This document shows positions 34,602 through 42,957 of a stretch of DNA of 64,000 bases, in pieces. Origin of the DNA: Selenomonadaceae bacterium (GTDB taxonomy: Bacteria; Bacillota; Negativicutes; Selenomonadales; Selenomonadaceae); contig JAILRS010000020.1 in NCBI GenBank assembly GCA_024698045.1, forward strand, positions 1 to 64,000, in the 5' to 3' direction. Numbering within the stretch: position 1 is the stretch's first letter; each line of letters opens with the position of its first letter. The notes under the pieces are model-generated. The model did no database searches. It was not told where the DNA came from and saw only the letters and a program-made list of their open reading frames with translations. Made by a program: the position numbers and the translations under genes.

Positions 34602-36149
34602 TTGGCTAAATTTGTCGGCATTGATTTTGGTGCCTGTAATATCAAAACAGCAGTTTGGCGTGGGAAGGGTGCCCGTATTGTAAGCCTCTCCCAAAATGTA
34701 GAACAAAACTACATCCCAAATGTTGTGCTTTATGACATAACACGCGATAAAAAGGTAGAGAAGAAAATCGGCGACCCCGCCAAAGACGAGCAAGATCCGG
34801 AAAACAGCGTGGAATATGTGAAACGAAAATTGGAACTCACGGAATGGTCGAAAAATATTCCAAATTTGCAGCGAGATGTGTCTGCCTTAGAAGCTGCCAC
34901 AGACATTTTTTACGGCATTGGCGAAAGGCTTTGTAAGAAGCTTAATTGCGAATTAAACGACCTTAATGCCGTGATTACCGTTCCCGTTTGTTCATCGGGA
35001 CTTCAAAGGAGCCGCATCTATCAGGCAGCCAAAACGGCCGGCATTGCCGTGGAGGCCGTGATTACCGAGCCGTTCGCCGCAATGTTCTCCCTTTATGACT
35101 TGTTTGATGACAATGAAGATGCCAATGTGCTCATTTTTGATTTTGGCGGCTCCACCCTTGATTTGAGCTTGCTGTCCGTTGAGCATGACGATGGTATCCG
35201 CATCGAAGAATTGGCGTCGGCGGGTCTCGCTTACGGCGGCATAGATGTTGACGAGGCTATTTTATCCGAAATAATCTCCGTGAAATATGCAGCGGAAATT
35301 AAGGAGATAAAGGCTAACGATGACACCATGGATCAGGCTAAAACCACCCGGGAACTTTGTGACTTGGTGACAAGCCTGAAAGAAAAATTGTTTGAAGATG
35401 ATAATTCTTCCTCAAAAAAAAGTTGCACATTCTATGGCAGCAGTAAATTTTACGAATTTGAACTTACCAGCCGGGAAATGGTGTCGCTGTTTGAAAGACA
35501 CAACCTCAAAGAAAAGATTTACGCCCTTTTGGATGAGCTTTTCAGTCAAACATATCTGAACAAAAACGAAGTCACACAGGTTAAAACTTTTGGCGGTACT
35601 TCTCGTATGAAATATGTGCTCGACATTCTGACGGAGTATTTCGGAGCCGATGTCTTTGATAGCGATGATTACGAATGGGAGGAAGAAGCCATAGCGGATG
35701 TGGCCGCCGGAGCTGCGCATTATCTTGCCATCCGTCAGGAACAAAGCGATGACATCGAAATCATAAGCAATACTCCCTTCAGCCTCGGCATTGCCAAAGG
35801 ACAGTCCTTCAAGAAGTATCTTGATTACTCTCCACCTTACGGCGTGCGTACCAAGCGTATTCCTTTGCCATGGAAGGAACTTACGGATAGTAATTATAAA
35901 GTGTCTGTTTATCAGAGCTTTGCCGATTCCGAAAATGTGGAAATCGGCGGTAAAGATGGCGCGATATATGCAGGATCGGTTACCGTCCGCCCGAATCTCT
36001 ACCAGGCCAAGGACGGAATCTTACTGGAAATGGAATTGGTCGACAGCGGTCATCTTCGCATGATATTCTCGGAGATGAGAGCCGGCGAAAATAACCCAAT
36101 CGAAGTTGAGGAACAAATTATCGATTTACAGAGCGAGGAAAATATATGA
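34602..36149 (+). CDS. Hsp70-like ATPase (divergent)
   Basis: 515 residues, starting at TTG (GGAGAG 11 bases upstream). Phosphate-1 motif VGIDFGACNIKTAVW (4-18) has Ala-Cys in place of the usual Thr-Thr, phosphate-2 motif LIFDFGGSTLDLSLL (about 177-191) has Ser for the third Gly position, and the adenosine motif is VKTFGGTSRMKYVLD (about 327-341). EPFAAMFSLYDL stands for the usual EP-x-AA helix. A beta domain follows from about residue 390 (NTPFSLGIAKGQSF), with no lid. Nucleotide binding looks likely; turnover may be altered by the changes in the Thr/Gly motifs. Confidence 0.75.
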   Translation: MAKFVGIDFGACNIKTAVWRGKGARIVSLSQNVEQNYIPNVVLYDITRDKKVEKKIGDPAKDEQDPENSVEYVKRKLELTEWSKNIPNLQRDVSALEAATDIFYGIGERLCKKLNCELNDLNAVITVPVCSSGLQRSRIYQAAKTAGIAVEAVITEPFAAMFSLYDLFDDNEDANVLIFDFGGSTLDLSLLSVEHDDGIRIEELASAGLAYGGIDVDEAILSEIISVKYAAEIKEIKANDDTMDQAKTTRELCDLVTSLKEKLFEDDNSSSKKSCTFYGSSKFYEFELTSREMVSLFERHNLKEKIYALLDELFSQTYLNKNEVTQVKTFGGTSRMKYVLDILTEYFGADVFDSDDYEWEEEAIADVAAGAAHYLAIRQEQSDDIEIISNTPFSLGIAKGQSFKKYLDYSPPYGVRTKRIPLPWKELTDSNYKVSVYQSFADSENVEIGGKDGAIYAGSVTVRPNLYQAKDGILLEMELVDSGHLRMIFSEMRAGENNPIEVEEQIIDLQSEENI

Positions 36150-36203
36150 TAAAAAAAGGAACTAAATGAACTTGTAGGAAATCGTGAAAACTCTCGGAGG
36201 CAA

Positions 36204-36326
36204 ATGAAAGAGTATTTTGCAGACAAGAATAATCAAGCAATGCTCGACGTGCCGACTTCCTTAAAAAATCGAAAAAGGCAGTTAAGAAAATCAGCAAGAA
36301 ATAAAGCCACAAGAATTGGGAGGTAG
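36204..36326 (+). CDS. Possible very small basic protein
   Basis: A 40-codon frame (MKEYFADKNNQAMLDVPTSL, then a Lys/Arg-rich end KNRKRQLRKSARNKATR) begins just after a GGAGG site, in the 180-base gap between two operon genes. The spacing from GGAGG to ATG is short (about 3 bases). No family is recognised. It may be a decayed piece of a larger gene. Confidence 0.25.
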   Translation: MKEYFADKNNQAMLDVPTSLKNRKRQLRKSARNKATRIGR

Positions 36327-36331
36327 ATAAA

Positions 36332-37108
36332 ATGGACGACAGTCGTAGTGAAGATCTGAAAAGTTTACAGGGCTACGGGTACAGGATTTTGGATGAATTG
36401 ACCACTATAGCAGAAGAATATTCCAAAGAAGCTGATATGTGGCATACCAAATATGACGATTGTACATCGCAAAACGAAGATTTACTGAATCAAATCAAGT
36501 CGCTTCAAAACGTCATTAATAATCAGGCAGGCGAAATTAAAAACCTGGAGCGTAATTTGGGGCAGAAAATTGACAACCTCCGTAACTATCGAGACAATGA
36601 AATTAATGATTACGGCAAAAAAATGCAGGATCTCGATGATAGTCTAAAGACCTTGGAAAGAATGACTTCCGAAGTTGAGAACGAGAAAAGACGCTTGGCG
36701 GACGACAAATATTCGTTCGAAGAGGCAAAAAAACAATTTGAAAAAGACCTCCAGGAACTTAAAGAGGAACGCAAGAGACTTGAAGAGGAAAAGCAGTTAA
36801 ATCATGATAAATTGGATGGTTATGATGAACTGTATAACTCCAAGCTGGATGCCGAGGCACAAATCAAAAAGGCGCAAGAAGATGCCGCGGCTAAAGTCAA
36901 GTCCGCCGATGAAGAAACTGCCACATGGAAGAGCAAATACGATGAAGAACATAACTCACGGCTGAAGCTTGAAGAGGAAAATGACAGACTCAAAAAACAG
37001 TTGCAAGGCGATGAAGGTAACGTAAACACCGAATCTGATGCTCCTGCCCAAGTCGAGGAAAATGAAGTACAGGAGAACAATTATGATGACGATGATGGTA
37101 CGAAGTAA
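36332..37108 (+). CDS. Coiled-coil protein, possible GrpE-like partner of the Hsp70-vWA protein
   Basis: 258 residues, almost entirely coiled coil between about 25 and 225 (LQNVINNQAGEIKNLERNLG; KERKRLEEEKQ-type heptads; KLEEENDRLKKQLQ), then an acidic tail (EENEVQENNYDDDDGTK). No beta domain is visible at the C-terminus, unlike the other GrpE-like proteins here, so the pairing rests on position: it lies 24 bases ahead of an Hsp70 gene, the same arrangement as at 18.2/19.0 kb and 54.7/55.9 kb. GGGAGG precedes the ATG. Confidence 0.5.
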   Translation: MDDSRSEDLKSLQGYGYRILDELTTIAEEYSKEADMWHTKYDDCTSQNEDLLNQIKSLQNVINNQAGEIKNLERNLGQKIDNLRNYRDNEINDYGKKMQDLDDSLKTLERMTSEVENEKRRLADDKYSFEEAKKQFEKDLQELKEERKRLEEEKQLNHDKLDGYDELYNSKLDAEAQIKKAQEDAAAKVKSADEETATWKSKYDEEHNSRLKLEEENDRLKKQLQGDEGNVNTESDAPAQVEENEVQENNYDDDDGTK

Positions 37109-37132
37109 AGTGTATTGAAAGGAACAGATTTT

Positions 37133-39190
37133 ATGGAAACCGTTACGATAGGAATTGATTTAGGCACCACGAATACGCTGGCTTGCTACATGAAAAAAGG
37201 CAAACCGACGTTGTTCAAATTCGACGGCGATAAAATGTTGCACTCCATGCTTTATGTAGAACCGGACGGCAGCTTTACTATTGGGCATGAAGCCAGAGTC
37301 AAGGGCGAAGGAGATCCCTACAATCTCATTCGCTCCTCAAAAACCTTTATGGGAGATCCCAATAAAAAATGGAAAATGCGAGGAAAATCACTGAATCCCA
37401 CGGATGTTGCCACCGAGATTCTTCGGATAGTAAAAGCTACGGTGCTTAAAAAACTCAAAAAGGAAGAAAAAGACACCATCGTCAAGGCTGTTATTACCGT
37501 GCCGGCATACTTTAGCGGCAAACAGAAAACGGAGACGACAAAAGCCGGCGAACGGGCAGGACTGGAAGTTCTTCGCATTATCACCGAGCCTATGGCGGCG
37601 GCTGTGGCGGCAGGGCGCACCAAAGAACTGAACGGCAAACTGTTGGTGGTTGATATTGGCGGCGGCACTTATGATTTGAGTATTTTGGAGGCCAATCCCC
37701 AAGCGGGGGAATATAACGCTATCGACACCGACGGCGATCATCATTTAGGCGGCGATGATTTCGATTCTCTGCTTTACAAATATTTTTTGGAGCGTTTGGG
37801 CGAAAAAACCGGCATGGATTTCTCATCCCTTGACGCCTCCGGCTTATCTATAAATGATTACGGTTCTCTTCAAGGGCGTCTGCGCGCTGCAGTTGAAAGC
37901 ACCAAGAAAGAATTGTCTGAAAGCATGGATGAAGAAGTCAGCCTTCCCAATCTCTTTCCGTATAAGGGATCGAATTATACATTTGACATTATTGTTGATC
38001 GCGACCAGTTTGATGATATTTGTCGGGAACTTTATGACAAAATTACATCACGTCTGAAGAACTTCTTAAATCGTCAACCCTTTTCAATTGACAGCATCGG
38101 CAGCGTTATTCTTGCCGGTGGTAGTTGTTACATCCCACGTATTCGCGAGGAAGTGGAAAAAATAGTCCGGAAGCAGACGGATACGGAGCTCAGCCTTGAT
38201 ACCCTTGTTGTTATTGGCGCTTGCATCGTGGCCGATCATGAAGCTAGCGGCATTGCCGCTGTAGGCGGTTTCCGAGATATTATTTCTCATTCCATGGGTG
38301 TCGACATTGTAGACGATAATGGCAATCATGTCCTCTCGAAAATTCTCGAGAAAGGTAAGTCTTATCCCTGCGAATCCACTCGCCCCTATACTACTACCTT
38401 TGATAATCAGAGTACGGTGGATATCAACATTTATGAAGCCGGCAGTGATGCCGAAAATATTGCCGATATCGAAAGCCATGATTTGTACGGCGGTATGACT
38501 TTAGAGGGTATTCGTCCCGCACCGAAAGGCGTACCGATTATTAATGTGACTTTTAGTTACGATAAAAACCAGACGCTAAAGGTTACGGCAGAGGATATGG
38601 AAACCCATGTGCGTAAACAAATTTTGATTCGAGAAAACGAGAAAATTGTCATAAAGGCACGGCAAATTCCCATTGATTTTATGCTGCTTCTGGATAATTC
38701 CGGCAGTATGGTAGGTACGCCTTTGCGTGAAGCCAAGAAAGCTTGTTTTGCCCTAATTGATAAGATTATCGATCTTTCGGTTCATCGTTTGGGGTTAATT
38801 ACTTTTGAAACATATTCCAAATTGTTGTATCCGGTCGGTCATGATAAGGGCGTTTTGTGTAAAAAAATTGAGGACATAGTCGACGCAGGTGGAACTAATA
38901 TGCTTCCGGCATTTCGGGAGGCTGAAAAAGCATTGAAAGACAGTCCGAACAGTAAGGTTATTATTATGGTTTCTGACGGTGATCCTTTCGATCCGGGCGA
39001 AACATTGAGCAAAGCAAGGCAGTTGGAGAAAAAAGGTATTAAAATCATAGCCATTGGCGTGGGGAGCAGTATAAACAGAAACTTCTTGCGTGATTTGGCC
39101 GGCAGTGGTCTTTATTACACCATAAGCAATATGAATGAACTTGAGAGTACCTTCCAAACGGCAATTCCCGCTATCATGGAAAAAATATAA
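37133..39190 (+). CDS. Hsp70 - von Willebrand factor A fusion protein
   Basis: 685 residues, from the ATG with AAAGGAAC upstream (a TTG six codons earlier is weaker). The N-terminal ~380 residues are a full Hsp70 ATPase: IGIDLGTTNTLACY (4-17), ITVPAYFSGKQKTETTKA, EPMAAAVAAGRTKEL, VVDIGGGTYDLSIL and ILAGGSCYIPRIREEV. The beta substrate-binding domain follows to about residue 510. A vWA domain fills the rest: FMLLLDNSGSMVGT (MIDAS DxSxS near 520), GGTNM (Thr near 588) and MVSDGDPFD (Asp near 614), so metal binding should be intact. Fusion of a client-binding chaperone with a metal-dependent protein-binding domain suggests a scaffolding or assembly role. Confidence 0.88.
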   Translation: METVTIGIDLGTTNTLACYMKKGKPTLFKFDGDKMLHSMLYVEPDGSFTIGHEARVKGEGDPYNLIRSSKTFMGDPNKKWKMRGKSLNPTDVATEILRIVKATVLKKLKKEEKDTIVKAVITVPAYFSGKQKTETTKAGERAGLEVLRIITEPMAAAVAAGRTKELNGKLLVVDIGGGTYDLSILEANPQAGEYNAIDTDGDHHLGGDDFDSLLYKYFLERLGEKTGMDFSSLDASGLSINDYGSLQGRLRAAVESTKKELSESMDEEVSLPNLFPYKGSNYTFDIIVDRDQFDDICRELYDKITSRLKNFLNRQPFSIDSIGSVILAGGSCYIPRIREEVEKIVRKQTDTELSLDTLVVIGACIVADHEASGIAAVGGFRDIISHSMGVDIVDDNGNHVLSKILEKGKSYPCESTRPYTTTFDNQSTVDINIYEAGSDAENIADIESHDLYGGMTLEGIRPAPKGVPIINVTFSYDKNQTLKVTAEDMETHVRKQILIRENEKIVIKARQIPIDFMLLLDNSGSMVGTPLREAKKACFALIDKIIDLSVHRLGLITFETYSKLLYPVGHDKGVLCKKIEDIVDAGGTNMLPAFREAEKALKDSPNSKVIIMVSDGDPFDPGETLSKARQLEKKGIKIIAIGVGSSINRNFLRDLAGSGLYYTISNMNELESTFQTAIPAIMEKI

Positions 39191-39227
39191 TGTTGTTTTA
39201 GGTTAATCATAAAGGAGGTACAAAGAA

Positions 39228-42068
39228 TTGGACGAACAGAAAAAGCGTGATTGGTCGTTCCTGCTTACCGGCGGCAAGCCGACAAGCAAACAGCGGCTGG
39301 AACTTAAGAAAATCAAGGACAGCATGATGAATTTGGAGCTTGATGTAGATGGCTTTGATTTTGAAACCGAATCGAGCTTCCGTGATTTTGTCATGGCAAA
39401 AACCACCCCCGGCGATAGTGTGGTAGAATTTTTGAAGAAGTGTCTCGAAGATGCGAACATCGAATATGCGGAAAACGGATTCCGCAAGCTGGCTAAAAAA
39501 GATTACATAGAACTCTTCTTTGATGTCTTTACTTTGGGTATTACCGAGGGAGCAGACAGCGGCTCTGAGAGCGATTCCAAAGTCGAAAAATCAGCTGCTG
39601 ATGATTCGACTAAATCCAATAACGATAAAGATAGCGAGAAAGTAACCATAGATGTTAATGATGAACATTTGACCGTGGAGGCTATGGATAACCTGTACAA
39701 GACGTGGAAAAAAGAAAAGACAGTCTCCATCAGCTATTCTGATTTTGTCGTCACGGAAAATATTCCTGTGCGTGCGCAGGATAATTTTTCCTTGCGTCTC
39801 AGGGATAATGCGCCAAGTATTTCTTACGGCAAAGCGGCACTTTTCAATACTCATTTTGGCAAAACCGTGGCGGTAGGACATTTGGAAGGAACACGCAAAG
39901 AGCCGCGCTTGGTATTTGCAGACAAGGATATCGATTATAATACCGTTCAAAAGAACCGCAAACACGAGATTATCCTATTCCCGACAGATGAAAATGCTAA
40001 AGTCTTTTATGCGGTGGAATGTGAGATTGGATTCCGCAAACTGGAAGAAGCCAAACGGACTCTTTGCATTGATTTTGGCACCAGCAACACGACTGCCGGC
40101 AGTTATGGCATATTGGACGAACAGGCAAATCAGCCGGAAATTGTTGAATTCCCCGATGTTGCCGGAATTGAAACGAAAAAAATGTTTCCGACGTTGGTTT
40201 ATATTGATTCATGCGAAGATGGAAAGCCTATTCGTTATGCCTTTGGCTACGAGGCTAAAAGGCGTATACTTGCAGACCATTTTGAGAGCAGAGCCACCGT
40301 TTTCCACGAAATTAAAAGCTGGATGAACGATATCGACAAAGAAGAGGATATATTTGATTCCCATGGCAATAACGGCAAAGTACGCCGAGAGGATGTCATC
40401 AAAGCATACCTTAGACATGTCATTTCCTTGTCGGAGCAATTTTTCCATGCACACTTCAGATATCTTCATTTTTCGGCGCCCGTGAAACTTAAAGATAGTT
40501 TTCTTAGCAAAATGCGCCAAATGTTCCCCAAGGAAGACGGCTATTCGGTATTGGATGACGATTCCAGTTTGGATGAGGGCATTGCCATCGTATATAACCA
40601 TATTGCCAAGCGTATTAAGGATATGAAAGAGGGGAGCAAGGAAACTGTCTTTGTCATCGATTGCGGCGGTGGAACTACGGATTTGGCGAAATGTGAGTAC
40701 AGTCAAACCGCTGCTCGTATCGGCGAAGGCAAAAAAATCCTCTCCGTCAAGACCAGCTTTGAAAACGGCGATTCAGCTTTCGGCGGCAACAATATTACCT
40801 ATCGCATTTTGCAGATGCTGAAAATAAAGATTGATGCTTATCTGCTGGGGAAAACCAATCCGGATATGCTCGAAATACTTTCGGACAATGAAATTGAAAT
40901 TATGACCAAACTCGATGAAGAAGACAACTTGTTGACCGAAAAGGAAAAATTATACAAGAAGTTTGAGTCTGATTACAATGCAGCCGAGGAACATATTCCC
41001 ACTCGATATGCGGATGCCAAGTTTAATGATGATAAGCATTACATGCGCCGCAATTATAACTATTTGTGGCAAATGGCCGAAGCCATTAAAATTGAGTTTT
41101 ATAAATCCTCCAGCACAGTTTCGGTGGATTTCTCCAAGGAAGCGGATCGTAATATTTGCATTGGCGGTCAGGAAGATTATTACCTTTACGTACGAAAAAA
41201 TGCCGATGCATCCATGGAGAAAAAAATCGCCCCATTGGGAAACATTAGCATTACTATCAAGGAAATCACTCGAATTATTTGCCCGGACATTTACGCATTG
41301 CTAAATATCTTGCTAAGTGAAGGCTACCAAAACAACACTCTGCGAGACATTAATTTCTTCAGGCTTTCCGGGCAATCGTGCAACATCACTTTATTCCATG
41401 ATTTGATGAAAGAATTTGTTCCGGGTAAAAAAATCCGTCGTAAAACAGGAACAGACGATGGCATAAAAAAGGCAGAAAGACTCAAAATTGCCTGTATTGA
41501 GGGCAGTATCCGTTATCTTATGGCCAAAGAGTTCAGCCAAATCAAACCCGAGATTGAAATGGCTCCTCCGAGGATGCTTTACAAAATCTACGAAGTAATC
41601 GGAGATGGCGAAAAAAAGCCGGCTTTGACCAACGAAGAAGCAATTTTAATGCATAATTTTATCTCCGGGCGTCGTATTCATTTCGTTGTCGAGGATAATT
41701 ACGGTCAGCAAAAGAACAATGTTTTCTATAACTTCGAACTGGATAAAAACAAACGTATAGACTTGAGTCTGGCCGATTTGGAACTCCTGTTGGCGCGAGA
41801 CACATACTGGAGCAAGTACGATATAAACAGGCACATTATCGAGTCACTTAAAAAAACCACCTTGCACAGCAAAGACGATAACGAGCAGTGTATTTTCCTA
41901 TTGCCCTCCAAAAACGGCTATGGTTTTCGCATTTATCAAGTCCGAATCAGCTATGGCAGTAAGGGCGATACCCAATACTCCCTCATCAAGATTCAATCGC
42001 CGGATAGAGCCAATGGGGAATATCACAGTTTCGAGGAAATGTCCTCCTTCTTTGACGGAAAAAGGTAG
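39228..42068 (+). CDS. Large divergent Hsp70/actin-fold ATPase (SrfB-type)
   Basis: 946 residues from a TTG with AAAGGAGG 9 bases upstream. Residues 1-270 are an extra domain with an acidic Ser/Asp/Lys linker (about 107-145). The Hsp70-like core has LCIDFGTSNTTAGSY (about 278-292), a long insertion, VIDCGGGTTDLAKCEY (about 476-491) and a later adenosine-type motif RLSGQSCNITLFHDL. The C-terminal part (about 790-946) is separate. Layout and length are those of SrfB-like proteins and of the 1030-residue protein at 19-22 kb, its probable paralogue. Role in the machine unknown. Confidence 0.68.
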   Translation: MDEQKKRDWSFLLTGGKPTSKQRLELKKIKDSMMNLELDVDGFDFETESSFRDFVMAKTTPGDSVVEFLKKCLEDANIEYAENGFRKLAKKDYIELFFDVFTLGITEGADSGSESDSKVEKSAADDSTKSNNDKDSEKVTIDVNDEHLTVEAMDNLYKTWKKEKTVSISYSDFVVTENIPVRAQDNFSLRLRDNAPSISYGKAALFNTHFGKTVAVGHLEGTRKEPRLVFADKDIDYNTVQKNRKHEIILFPTDENAKVFYAVECEIGFRKLEEAKRTLCIDFGTSNTTAGSYGILDEQANQPEIVEFPDVAGIETKKMFPTLVYIDSCEDGKPIRYAFGYEAKRRILADHFESRATVFHEIKSWMNDIDKEEDIFDSHGNNGKVRREDVIKAYLRHVISLSEQFFHAHFRYLHFSAPVKLKDSFLSKMRQMFPKEDGYSVLDDDSSLDEGIAIVYNHIAKRIKDMKEGSKETVFVIDCGGGTTDLAKCEYSQTAARIGEGKKILSVKTSFENGDSAFGGNNITYRILQMLKIKIDAYLLGKTNPDMLEILSDNEIEIMTKLDEEDNLLTEKEKLYKKFESDYNAAEEHIPTRYADAKFNDDKHYMRRNYNYLWQMAEAIKIEFYKSSSTVSVDFSKEADRNICIGGQEDYYLYVRKNADASMEKKIAPLGNISITIKEITRIICPDIYALLNILLSEGYQNNTLRDINFFRLSGQSCNITLFHDLMKEFVPGKKIRRKTGTDDGIKKAERLKIACIEGSIRYLMAKEFSQIKPEIEMAPPRMLYKIYEVIGDGEKKPALTNEEAILMHNFISGRRIHFVVEDNYGQQKNNVFYNFELDKNKRIDLSLADLELLLARDTYWSKYDINRHIIESLKKTTLHSKDDNEQCIFLLPSKNGYGFRIYQVRISYGSKGDTQYSLIKIQSPDRANGEYHSFEEMSSFFDGKR

Positions 42069-42076
42069 GGTGAGTC

Positions 42077-42940
42077 ATGGAATTTCGCGATTATACCGAG
42101 ATAACATTTGCAGCCGGAGATATTCTTACGGCTCAGATGCTTGAGGAAACTTACCGCTATCCCAGAGAATTTTTGCACATTGTCCATGCTACTTACGGTG
42201 ACGGCATACTTTCGGGGCTTGATTTTGAGTCCCGTGATGGAGATGTTTATTTGACAGCAGGTATAGTGAAGTATCGCGACCGCTTTTATATTCATCCCCG
42301 AGATGTAAATCTCGATAAGTGGCTGCGGCTTCAACACCTTGCCGGAGGCAGAGAATATTTTCTGTGTCTCGTGAACAGCGATACCACAAATGCGGATACA
42401 TTGGAAAACGGCGTGGTATCACGCTCAAAAGTTGAGGTAAAGGTATTTCCCGCGCGCGAGTATGAAGATGATTCAATACTGCTGGGAAAGTTCCGCTTTG
42501 ATTTAAACAGAATACACCTGCCAAGCCTCAAATCAGAGGAAGAAGGAAAACCTTTCGAGGAATTTTTTCAGTCGGGTTTGTTGTGTTTGCTTGATGTACA
42601 ATACGCGCATCCGCAAGGGGGAACGACATATCATCCCTTCCTGTTTCGCGCCATTCGGGATTACTTGGAGCAAAAAAAGCCGCTTTCACCTTACGATTTT
42701 GTCATTCTGTCGGAAATACAAAATCATGGCATTGTGGCTGAGTCTACATTAAAATCATATGTGGCTGCCAATGACAAAAAAAATTCCCCGCCCGTCAAAA
42801 TGACCAGGGAGGAACTTTTCCGAGCCACTACCGAATTCCTACAAGAATTATATTTGCCCTCTAGGATGGGAAATTTCGCAACAAGCGATGATGATAAGGC
42901 GACAGAGGAAAGCACCGAAAGTGCGTGGATTGAAGATTAA
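42077..42940 (+). CDS. Baseplate/adaptor-like protein (TssK-like N-terminal domain candidate)
   Basis: 287 residues, last gene of the operon. The first ~130 residues read like the shell domain found at the start of TssK and many phage baseplate/receptor-binding proteins: FAAGDILTAQMLEETYRYP, YGDGILSGLDFESRDG, VYLTAGIVKYRDRFYIHP, then LQHLAGGREYFLCLV. The rest is helical (FRAIRDYLEQKKPLSPYDF; TREELFRATTEFLQELYLPS) with an acidic Ser-rich tail. If right it would link the baseplate to a membrane anchor or to receptor-recognition. Evidence is pattern and position only. It ends 24 bases before the operon terminator. Confidence 0.45.
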   Translation: MEFRDYTEITFAAGDILTAQMLEETYRYPREFLHIVHATYGDGILSGLDFESRDGDVYLTAGIVKYRDRFYIHPRDVNLDKWLRLQHLAGGREYFLCLVNSDTTNADTLENGVVSRSKVEVKVFPAREYEDDSILLGKFRFDLNRIHLPSLKSEEEGKPFEEFFQSGLLCLLDVQYAHPQGGTTYHPFLFRAIRDYLEQKKPLSPYDFVILSEIQNHGIVAESTLKSYVAANDKKNSPPVKMTREELFRATTEFLQELYLPSRMGNFATSDDDKATEESTESAWIED

Positions 42941-42957
42941 AAGACAAAAACCAAAAG

